7,279 nucleotides of DNA, from NCBI GenBank assembly GCA_030433225.1, contig JAUIMD010000094.1, forward strand, positions 1-7,279, written 5' to 3'. The notes under the pieces are model-generated. The model was not told the origin of the DNA and did not search any database. It saw only the letters and a program-made list of their open reading frames with translations. Below are positions 1 through 7,000 of this stretch, one piece after another. Each line of letters starts with the position of its first letter. Position 1 is the stretch's first letter. Position numbers and translations under genes: made by a program. This stretch comes from Bacteroidia bacterium. GTDB lineage: Bacteria; Bacteroidota; Bacteroidia; Bacteroidales; UBA5342.

Positions 1-27
1 TGGTCGAATCCCTGGCCGAATCCCTGG
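1..27. repeat. Short 12-bp tandem repeat (two units plus a start)
   Basis: Two adjacent 12-base units, TGGTCGAATCCC and TGGCCGAATCCC, differ at one position and are followed by another TGG. The repeat sits at the extreme edge of the window, in the region that breaks the permease frame. It may be part of a longer array outside the window or an artefact of a read end. Confidence 0.5.
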
Positions 28-119
28 TCTTTGTCAGTAAATTTTACAAGTAGCGAAAGTATCTAAAGCCCGACATCTGTAACTTATTGATTTTACGTCT
101 ATGGAATGATTGTTGCCTG
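1..119. other. Non-coding or damaged sequence at the window edge
   Basis: A continuous permease gene should cover this stretch, yet stops fall in all three + frames: TAA 64-66 and TGA 88-90; TAA 38-40, TAA 80-82 and TGA 107-109; TAG 51-53. Just before the intact part, bases 101-125 look like a family segment encoding roughly 'Y-G/A-S-L-F-A-A-I-G' with one or two extra bases. That suggests indels rather than a different gene. Sequence errors at a contig end, or a true pseudogene, would both explain it. Confidence 0.5.
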
Positions 120-461
120 GCTATTGGAGCAGCCGTAGATCACGAAACCGATACACAGCAATTTATGCTGCCCATTACCCTACCCATGATTTTTGCCATT
201 TACGTTGGGGTGTCGGCAGTTAACAACCCACATGGTCCACTCGCCTTTTGGTGCTCACTCATTCCCTTTACCTCGCCCATTGTAATGATGGTGCGTATTC
301 CCTTTGAAGTACCCTTGTGGGAAAAGCTATTGTCCATCGCCTTATTGGTTGGAACCTTTGTCGGAGTAACGGTATTTGCGGCCAAAATTTACCGTACCGG
401 CATTTTAATGTATGGCAAAAAAGTGAACTACAAAGAACTATGGAAATGGCTCCGGTACTAA
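87..461 (+). CDS. ABC-2/NatB-type transporter permease, C-terminal part only
   Basis: This is the C-terminal end of a multi-pass inner-membrane permease of an ABC exporter (ABC-2 / NatB-like family, full length usually about 400-450 residues). The recognisable part starts near base 120 with AIGAAVDHETDTQQF. It continues with three hydrophobic segments, at roughly residues 26-45, 52-73 and 82-106 counted from base 87, including the family-like stretches TSPIVMMVRIP and KIYRTGILMYGKK, and ends in a short basic tail. Such permeases pair with an ATPase usually encoded next to them, but no ATPase gene is visible here. The TTG at 87 is only the first possible start after a stop and is not believable as the real start. 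The residues before 120 do not look like the family, and all three frames carry stops upstream. The gene is therefore truncated, frameshifted, or damaged by poor sequence at a contig edge. The transported substrate cannot be told. Confidence 0.8.
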   Translation: MILRLWNDCCLAIGAAVDHETDTQQFMLPITLPMIFAIYVGVSAVNNPHGPLAFWCSLIPFTSPIVMMVRIPFEVPLWEKLLSIALLVGTFVGVTVFAAKIYRTGILMYGKKVNYKELWKWLRY

Positions 462-591
462 ACCAGCCTCCCTTACCGTAGGTACAACCTGGCGCAACTT
501 GCCAAACCCGTACAGCGAAAGCTTTGCCCTCCTCCTGACTTTCCAATTATTTTTCCGATATTTCAGGGTAAATTTTAATTTCCCTTTTGGC

Positions 592-2505
592 ATGAATACG
601 TTGATTGAACTTTTGGATTACTGTGTGGAGAACTATGCGGACACCCCCATTTTACTGGAAAAGAAAACCGACCGGTTTGAACCCACTACCTACAAACAGG
701 CAGCGGCGCAGGTACACCAAATGGCCAAAGGATTGTTTGCCCTCGGGTTAAAAAAAGGGGACCGGGTGGCGCTTCTTTCTGAAGGAAGAAACGATTGGCT
801 GATTTCTGAACTGGCCATTTTATCCTGTGGAGCAATCAACGTTCCCCTTTCCGTAAAACTGGATGCTGAAGTGGAGTTGCTTTTTCGTATCCGGCATTCG
901 GGAGCACGCATGGTAATAGTGTCCAAAGGGCAGCTTCCCAAAATCCGTCTCATCGAAAAGCATCTGGCTAAAAACGTAGAAACCATTTTAGTGCTGGACG
1001 AAATTACAGACTGTGGCCCTAAAGAAATTACCAAAGCTACCGTTCTGCAGAAAGGCGAACAACTCTCCGCCTATCAGGAAAAAGAAGTGTACGAAGCCGC
1101 ACATGCCATTCAAGGCAACGATGTGGCCAACATCTCTTACACCTCTGGCACCACAGCCGATCCCAAAGGAATCATCCTGTCGCACCGCAATTACATGGCC
1201 AATGTGGAACAATCGGCAAGTTTAATGAGCATTCCTCAATCCCATCGAACGCTGGCCATTTTACCCTGGGACCATGCCTTTGCCCATACGGCCTGCCTGT
1301 ACTCATTTATGTATTATGGCGGAACCATCGCATCCATTCAAATTGGTTCCACCCCAATGGAGACCCTTAAAAACATCCCCATTAATATAAAAGAGGTGAA
1401 GCCACACATGCTGATGAGCGTTCCGGCTCTGGCCAAAAACTTTAAAAAAAACATTGAAAGCGGCATACGAGCCAAAGGTCCAACAGCGGTTAAATTGTTC
1501 AATCACGCCCTAAAAGTTGCCTACAAATACAATAAACTTGGCTATAACAAAGGCAGCGGAGGAACCTTTATCTACAAACCCCTGCTGCTGCTTTACGATA
1601 AAATCCTTTTTTCAAAAGTTAGGGAAGGATTTGGTGGATGTCTCGAACAGTTTATTGGAGGGGGTGCTCTGCTCGACCTTGAGTTACAAAAGTTTTTTTA
1701 CGCCATTGGAATTCCCATGCTGCAGGGCTATGGCTTAAGTGAGGCATCCCCTGTAATTTCTGCCAACTCATTAAAAAAGCACAAACTTGGGTCAAGCGGG
1801 TTTTTGGTGGACAATATGGAGCTAAAAATTCTCGACGCTGATGGACGAGAACTCCCGCAAGGAGAAAAGGGAGAAATTGTGATTAAAGGAGAAAACGTAA
1901 TGCAGGGCTATTGGCAGAACGAGGCCGCCACACAAGAAACCCTGAAAAATGGCTGGCTACATACCGGCGACATGGGATACATGGATAAAGACGGTTTTTT
2001 ATATGTACTGGGACGGTTTAAAAGTTTGCTGATTGCAAGCGACGGTGAAAAATACAGTCCGGAAGGAATTGAAGAAGCCCTGGTGGATCAATCGCAGGTG
2101 ATCGAGCAGGCCATGCTGCACAACAATCAAAATCCCTATACCCTGGGGTTAATTGTTCCTTCCAAATCCTACCTTCTGCGTCAATTGGCAGAGGCCCGTC
2201 TGCAGCCAGACTCGGATGAAGGCATTGCCTTTGCCATTCAACGGGTGCAACAGGAAATGAATCGGTACAAAAGTGGCGGTGAGTTTGAAGGCATGTTTCC
2301 CGGACGCTGGCTTCCTGCCACCTTTTGCATTTTACCGGAAACCTTTAACGAAGCCAACAAACTCCTCAACACAACCTTAAAAATGGTGCGTGGAAAAATA
2401 GAGGAACGTTTTTCTGACGAAATAGCCTATGGTTTTACCCCGGAAGCACGCGATGTTACAAATTCGTTGAATAAACGTAACATGTTCCATTTACTAAACT
2501 CCTGA
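592..2505 (+). CDS. AMP-forming long-chain fatty acid-CoA ligase
   Basis: This enzyme activates a fatty acid with ATP to an acyl-AMP and then transfers it to CoA, feeding lipid synthesis or breakdown at the cytoplasmic face. The 637 residues show the adenylate-forming core motifs in order: P-loop YTSGTTADPKG at 183-193, GYGLSEASP at 379-387, TGD at 458-460, and the hinge GRFKSLLIASDGEKYSPE at 474-491. The C-terminal region TTLKMVR places a candidate catalytic lysine at K597. The A-D in place of G-x in the P-loop and the GEKYSPE hinge look typical of Bacteroidota FAA1-like ligases. I chose ATG 592 because MNTLIELLDYCVENYADTP matches the usual family N-terminus. An in-frame ATG at 499 would add 31 aromatic-rich residues with no family resemblance. 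No Shine-Dalgarno sequence precedes 592, as is common in this phylum. The gene stands 130 bases after the permease, and no clear terminator was seen on either side. The exact acyl chain preference cannot be read from the sequence. Confidence 0.92.
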   Translation: MNTLIELLDYCVENYADTPILLEKKTDRFEPTTYKQAAAQVHQMAKGLFALGLKKGDRVALLSEGRNDWLISELAILSCGAINVPLSVKLDAEVELLFRIRHSGARMVIVSKGQLPKIRLIEKHLAKNVETILVLDEITDCGPKEITKATVLQKGEQLSAYQEKEVYEAAHAIQGNDVANISYTSGTTADPKGIILSHRNYMANVEQSASLMSIPQSHRTLAILPWDHAFAHTACLYSFMYYGGTIASIQIGSTPMETLKNIPINIKEVKPHMLMSVPALAKNFKKNIESGIRAKGPTAVKLFNHALKVAYKYNKLGYNKGSGGTFIYKPLLLLYDKILFSKVREGFGGCLEQFIGGGALLDLELQKFFYAIGIPMLQGYGLSEASPVISANSLKKHKLGSSGFLVDNMELKILDADGRELPQGEKGEIVIKGENVMQGYWQNEAATQETLKNGWLHTGDMGYMDKDGFLYVLGRFKSLLIASDGEKYSPEGIEEALVDQSQVIEQAMLHNNQNPYTLGLIVPSKSYLLRQLAEARLQPDSDEGIAFAIQRVQQEMNRYKSGGEFEGMFPGRWLPATFCILPETFNEANKLLNTTLKMVRGKIEERFSDEIAYGFTPEARDVTNSLNKRNMFHLLNS

Positions 2506-2634
2506 ATACAACATCCTTCAAAAACCTCACAAACAACCTTTTAAATACTATTCAGAATTATTTTTAATTGGAAAATATTTAGCACACCCGGCTATTTGAA
2601 ACATTTTTGTAACACCATCGTAATGTTTGCGCAT

Positions 2635-2642
2635 TATTTTTG
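2635..2642 (+). promoter_or_regulatory. Candidate Bacteroidota -7 promoter box, TATTTTTG
   Basis: TATTTTTG fits the Bacteroidota -7 consensus TAnnTTTG. The best upstream partner is TTTG at 2606-2609, about 25 bases away, which is longer than the usual 19-21, so the pairing is weak. If used, transcription would start near 2649 and leave a leader of about 44 bases before the ATG at 2693. The region is A/T-rich, so a chance match is possible. Confidence 0.4.
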
Positions 2643-2692
2643 CAATGTAATCAAGCAATAACAATAGAGTTTAACCAATAAAAACAAACGTC

Positions 2693-3334
2693 ATGAAAAA
2701 TATAACATACATCGCAATTGCAGCATTTCTCGGGGTATTTATGGGCATGAACGCCCAAACCATTAAAGGGGTAGTAAAACTGGCCGATGAACCCGTAAAA
2801 GGAGCCGAATTAGTGGCCGATCAACAAGTGGTAGCCAAAACGAATGCCGCAGGAGAATTTTCATTGGACAGAGAAATACAATCGGTTCAGGTGAACTATA
2901 AAAAAATGTCGAAGGATTTCACTTTCGCAGCACTGGGATACGCAGAAATTGTATTGCTACCTACTGAAGAAAAATTACTGAAGATGATTGAGAAAAACCC
3001 TTCTCTTGAAAAGTGCACCTTATTTTTAGCCAACTACCCTGGTTCAGAGGCACTGTCAAAAGTAAAATCCAAACAAGAGGAGTTGACTTTTATCAGCGCA
3101 TACGAAAAAGCAGTAACCGAATACGAAGTGGCAGGATTGGATGCTTATGTAGCTGCCTACCCTGACGGAGCGTATGCCCATAAGGCCATTCAAACCATGG
3201 AAGTAATATCATGGCAATATGCAAGGCTTCAGGACACCCCTGAATCGTATAACGATTTTCTGGCACGCTACCCCGACAGCAAAGCTGCCAAAGAGGCTTC
3301 GGACCGCATGGCTAATTTACAAGGAGACAAGTAA
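2693..3334 (+). CDS. Exported protein: carboxypeptidase-regulatory-like domain plus helical YP repeats
   Basis: This 213-residue protein has a signal peptide with probable cleavage after A21 (MNA-QT) and no lipobox. Residues 22-90 resemble a carboxypeptidase D regulatory-like beta-sandwich: IKGVVKLADEPVKGAEL, then TNAAGEFSLD, then short beta-like strands. Residues 91-213 are helical and charged and hold three motifs spaced about 40 residues apart: FLANYPGSEA (111-120), YVAAYPDGAYA (152-162) and FLARYPDSKAA (189-199). This F/Y-x-x-x-YP-x-S-x-x-A pattern resembles the TPR-like repeats of envelope assembly proteins such as BamD, so a periplasmic protein-binding or scaffold role is plausible but unproven. 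I do not recognise a named family for the whole chain. ATG 2693 is supported by the signal peptide that follows directly. The gene has its own candidate promoter and a strong terminator 19 bases after its stop, so it is likely transcribed alone. Confidence 0.85.
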   Translation: MKNITYIAIAAFLGVFMGMNAQTIKGVVKLADEPVKGAELVADQQVVAKTNAAGEFSLDREIQSVQVNYKKMSKDFTFAALGYAEIVLLPTEEKLLKMIEKNPSLEKCTLFLANYPGSEALSKVKSKQEELTFISAYEKAVTEYEVAGLDAYVAAYPDGAYAHKAIQTMEVISWQYARLQDTPESYNDFLARYPDSKAAKEASDRMANLQGDK

Positions 3335-3352
3335 GCAACACGCCAACATATG

Positions 3353-3384
3353 AAAAGCCGGAATTACAGTTCCGGCTTTTTTTT
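3353..3384 (+). terminator. Intrinsic terminator after the YP-repeat protein
   Basis: An 11-bp perfect stem, AAAAGCCGGAA (3353-3363) pairing with TTCCGGCTTTT (3370-3380), encloses a 6-base loop and runs into eight T residues (3377-3384). The A-run on the left arm also makes it a possible, weaker terminator for the opposite strand. It separates the 213-aa gene from the 119-aa gene. Confidence 0.9.
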
Positions 3385-3443
3385 GTCACTTTTTTGAAAC
3401 ATAAATGACTCATCCCTATCAATAAGGTGTAACATTAATCCTG

Positions 3444-3451
3444 TTTTTTTG
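3444..3451 (+). promoter_or_regulatory. Weak candidate -7 box, TTTTTTTG
   Basis: The octamer TTTTTTTG deviates from TAnnTTTG at its second base. No TTTG or TTG lies at the expected distance upstream. It is the best -7 candidate I see before the 119-aa gene. If used, transcription would begin near 3458, placing the dyad at 3466-3484 inside the leader. Confidence 0.25.
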
Positions 3452-3465
3452 CAGCGATAAAGATG

Positions 3466-3484
3466 TGTAGTAAAATATACTACA
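3466..3484. promoter_or_regulatory. Perfect 7-bp dyad upstream of the 119-aa gene
   Basis: TGTAGTA (3466-3472) and TACTACA (3478-3484) are exact reverse complements separated by AAATA. The dyad ends 18 bases before the ATG at 3503. It may be an operator for a dimeric regulator, or a leader hairpin that protects the mRNA or affects translation. It is not a terminator, because no T-run follows and the stem is A/T-rich. Confidence 0.5.
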
Positions 3485-3502
3485 GTTTATAAAGCGAAAA
3501 AC

Positions 3503-3862
3503 ATGAAATTTATATACACCACATTGCTACTTCTTTGCCTGGGAACCTTTGTTCAGGTAAATGCCAAAAATGCCCCGGCAAAAGAAGCCGTGATTACAGG
3601 ACAGGTTTGCGAAAACATACAGGGAAAGAATCAACCGGTACCTTTTGCCAACGTTCTTTGTAAAGGAACCACCGTAGGCACTTTTGCCGGAATGGAGGGT
3701 AATTTTACGCTGGATTTAGCGGAGGGAAAACACACCATTATTGTATCGTGCGTGGGGTATGAACCCGTTACAAAGACGATAAAGGTTAGAAAAAACAAAA
3801 CAACCGACTTATTTAACATTCAGCTGAAACCTGTTTCCAGTCAAACCGCCCTCAAAGAATAA
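3503..3862 (+). CDS. Exported stand-alone carboxypeptidase-like regulatory domain protein
   Basis: The 119-residue product has a signal peptide with likely cleavage after A21 (VNA-KN). It is followed by a single carboxypeptidase D regulatory-like domain (PF13715-type) from about 29 to 109. Visible hallmarks are ITGQV (31-35), the PFANVLCKGTTVGTFAG stretch from 47 with EGNFTL (65-70), VSCVGYEPV (81-89) and IQL (106-108). In Bacteroidota this beta-sandwich normally sits at the N-terminus of SusC/TonB-dependent outer-membrane transporters or other large surface proteins. Here the chain stops after the domain, and a terminator begins about 20 bases later, so it is complete rather than cut from a barrel gene. 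It probably acts in the periplasm or at the surface as a small binding or structural module, but its partner is unknown. There are three cysteines in the mature part (36, 53, 83). ATG 3503 is supported by the signal peptide. No Shine-Dalgarno sequence is present; the leader is A-rich. Confidence 0.87.
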   Translation: MKFIYTTLLLLCLGTFVQVNAKNAPAKEAVITGQVCENIQGKNQPVPFANVLCKGTTVGTFAGMEGNFTLDLAEGKHTIIVSCVGYEPVTKTIKVRKNKTTDLFNIQLKPVSSQTALKE

Positions 3863-3882
3863 AACCTCATAATCAACACATT

Positions 3883-3920
3883 AAAGGCGTTGTCACACAA
3901 AATGTGGCAACGCCTTTTTT
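3883..3920 (+). terminator. Strong intrinsic terminator after the 119-aa gene
   Basis: A 15-bp stem including one G-T wobble is formed by 3883-3897 (starting AAAGGCGTTG) and 3903-3917 (CAACGCCTTT at 3908-3917). The loop is CAAAA and the T-run covers 3915-3920. It isolates the giant downstream gene transcriptionally. Confidence 0.92.
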
Positions 3921-3983
3921 CTGTCCACACCTACCGATTGTAAATTTTATATTAATTTTATTCTATAATAAGCGGATATATAT

Positions 3984-3991
3984 TAACTTTG
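3984..3991 (+). promoter_or_regulatory. Bacteroidota -7 promoter box, TAACTTTG
   Basis: TAACTTTG is an exact match to the Bacteroidota -7 consensus TAnnTTTG. The -33 area is only T-rich (TTTTA at 3956-3960) without a clean TTTG. Transcription would start near 3998 and give a short leader of about 17 bases before ATG 4015. The position just after a terminator and just before a long gene supports it. Confidence 0.6.
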
Positions 3992-4014
3992 AGTTTAAAT
4001 AAATTGCGCTCATT

Positions 4015-7000
4015 ATGAATAAATGTGTACTTCTGTTAACATTAATACTCATTAATGTTCCCGTTTCGTTCACACAAAACAAGTTCTGGGGAGTTACATC
4101 AAAAGGCGGTTCCAACAATGCCGGTACAATTTTTTCAACCGACATGCAGGGAAAAAACCTAACCACCCGGTACCATGCCGAGCTCCTCAACAATGCCTAT
4201 TTACCCAGTGAGTTTACGGCGATGGCAGAGCATCCGGACACCAAAGAAATTTATTTTGTAACTGAAGAAGGCGGCAATGCCGGACTGGGCGGTTTGTTTA
4301 GTTTCAATCCGGTTACCGGCAACATCGACAAAAAAATTGATTTTTCCGGCCCTAACGGGAAAAGACCTCACGGAGGCTTATTGTTTGCATCCAATAAAAA
4401 ATTATACGGTACCACTAAAGACAGTGATGCCGACACAGATTACCCCAACGGCACGGGAGGATGTATTTTTGAATACAATCCGGCCACACAAAAACTCTCA
4501 GTTTTACATAAGTTTAGCGACACCGATGGAAAAAATCCCTACGCTACTTTATTTGAAGCATCGGATGGCCACTTGTATGGTACCACATCGGGAGGGGGAG
4601 CCAACAGCAAAGGCGTACTTTTTAAATACGACGTGACCGGCAGCACCTTTAGCGTGATCCACTCCTTTACTACCGGCAAAGCCCCGTACGGAGGCGTTAC
4701 GGAAGTGCAGCAAAAACTGTACGGCGCAACAAGTCTGGGAGGTGCATCTGACAAAGGAATCCTCTATGAGTATGACCTCAACACAGCCACCTTTTCGGCT
4801 ATGGTGCATTTTACCAGCGCACACAGCGGTTATATGACCGGTAATTTGGTAGAAGCCAATGGTATTTTGTACGGAGTAACCAATGGGAATCAACAGGTTA
4901 CCGGGGCTTATGGCAAACTCATACAATACATTCCGGGCGAAAATACCTGTACCCCATTGCATTCGTTTATGATATTCACCTCGGGCATTTACCCCATCGG
5001 AAGCCTATGCAAGGTTGGCAATACGCTGGTAGGTACGGTGGCAGGCGGACCATTGACGCCAAGGGGCTCCCTGTTTGAATACAACCTGGATGCTGCAAGC
5101 GGCAGTGAATTTACGTATACTGCCCTTAGCTCCCTCTCGCAAATTGACCTGAAAGGTACCTTACTTAAAAGCTCCAATGGCATTTTTGGCATGACTAAAA
5201 GTGCAGGCATATCCAACAATGGAAGCATTTACACCTACAAAAACAGTTCGTCGCCCAAGGGAATTGAAGATGTTGCCAGTTTTAAAATTGATGCTAGCGG
5301 CAGCCATCCCGTTGGAAAAGTAACCCGCGCGTCCAATGGCAAATTGTATGGTAACATGCAATCGGGTGGAAAAAACCGGAGCGGTGTACTGTTTACGTTC
5401 GATGAGCATACGCAGCAATACGATGTTGCCTATGATTTCCCAACCGATTCGAGACCCAATGGAAGCATGGTACTCATTGGCAACCACCGTTTGTACGGAA
5501 TGAGCGAAACCGGGGGAGACTACAACCAGGGCTACATTTTTGAATACAATACCCAAAACAGCAATTTTTCCATTCTTCATCATTTTACGGCCAACATACC
5601 CGGCACTCAAAATTTTGACCAAAACAACCTGGGAGCTAACCCTAAAGCAGGCTTTACCGTTGTGGCCGACAGTATTTTGTACGGCACCACTTCACGGGGT
5701 GGTTTTTCTGACGAAGGCCTGCTGTTTACCTTAACGGCATCCAAACATAATCCGCAAAAAATACAAAAGCTTGTTAGCTTTGATGAACTTACCGGGTCAG
5801 AACCAGCAGGTGACCTGGCACAACTTGGTGATTATCTTTACGGCATGACCTACAATGGCGGCAGCCTGGTGCCGGGCGGCGGACAAGGAACCGTATTCAG
5901 GTATAAAATAGGTGGTAGTTACGAACCTTTGGTTGCCTTTAAGGGCGGTGAAGACGGAGCCTACCCCATGGGAACTTTCACCCCGTACAACCAAAAGCTG
6001 TATGGTATCACCCACGGCAAACAATTTAATCCCACACAATTGGGGGTGTTGTTCGAGTATAACCCCACCAATCTGTATACGCATTCTGTTCTTCATTCGT
6101 TTGTAGGTTCTGCAACCGAAGCCACCTCTTTAGGGGGAAGCAAACCTTATGGAAAAATGACACTGAGTACCAACGGCAAACTCTACGGTACCACCAGCGA
6201 AGGTTCAGGAACGAGTGCCACCGGAGGCGATTACGGAGTAATTTTTGAATTCGACCCTTCCACCAACGTATATAAAAGCATAACCACGTTTACCGGCGAA
6301 AACGGTGCCAGTCCCGGGGTTAATGCTGAACTTGCCATAATTTGCGCAGCTGATGCATCTGCCACAGTAAATGCCACCGCGCAAAGCATTGTAGCCAACG
6401 AAGAGGAGGCCGATGCGTACCAATGGTACCGGATAAACCTGAACAACGACCAACGCACCCTAATTCAAGGAGCCCATTCGCGGGAATTTTACCCCGAGGT
6501 GAGCGGTACCTATAGCGTGGAAGTGGAAAAAGCCGGCTGTTCAAACCATTCGGATTATTATTATGTGGAAGTACAGGAGTGCGCTGTAAATACAGGGGTT
6601 AACTACGACCAGGAAAACAAGGTTTTTACCGCACTTGAAACGAGTGCAGACTCCTATCAGTGGTATTTTGCAACGGACGAAAATGCAGAACTTCTGCCTG
6701 TAAATGCCGCTACCGATCGCAGTTACATTCCTACGCAAACAGGATTTTACGCTGTGAAGATCAGCATTGGAAAGTGCACTGACATGTCGGCACGCAACCT
6801 ATACGAACATGTGGCAGTGTGCAACATCGACACTACGCTGAATTTTGATGCGGACTTGCTGATTTTAACCGCAAACGAATCCAATGCGGTTTACCAGTGG
6901 TACGAAAAAGAACAAAACGGAACATTGACATTGCTTCCGGATGAGAACCAACGTGTATTCACCCCATCGTATTCGGGTACATTTTTAGTACACATAGAAG

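Noticed and set aside
1..27. CRISPR array or tRNA end at the window start
   Set aside because: The units are 12 bases, adjacent and without spacers, and no cloverleaf could be formed.
499..591. N-terminal extension of the ligase from ATG 499
   Set aside because: The residues show no family similarity, and the downstream ATG 592 fits the usual start of such ligases.
462..591. Terminator or promoter between the permease and the ligase
   Set aside because: Only a 4-bp stem (AGGT-ACA-ACCT) and no clear TAnnTTTG box could be found; the TTTTGG just before ATG 592 is too close to the start to be a promoter.
690..1506. Minus- and plus-strand open frames inside the ligase gene
   Set aside because: They are shadows of a well-conserved coding frame that holds all expected motifs.
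2552..2565. AATTA-TTTT-TAATT hairpin after the ligase as a terminator
   Set aside because: The stem is short and only A/T, and no T-run follows, so it would be too weak.
4170..6510. Frequent GGTACC hexamers as a recognition or uptake signal
   Set aside because: Most arise from codons for Gly-Thr or Gly-Thr-like positions of the repeated LYGTT motif, so coding repetition explains them.
4549..6738. Several minus-strand open frames of 60-150 residues across the giant gene
   Set aside because: They lie opposite a long, clearly coding repeat frame, have no recognisable domains, and overlap one another in different frames.
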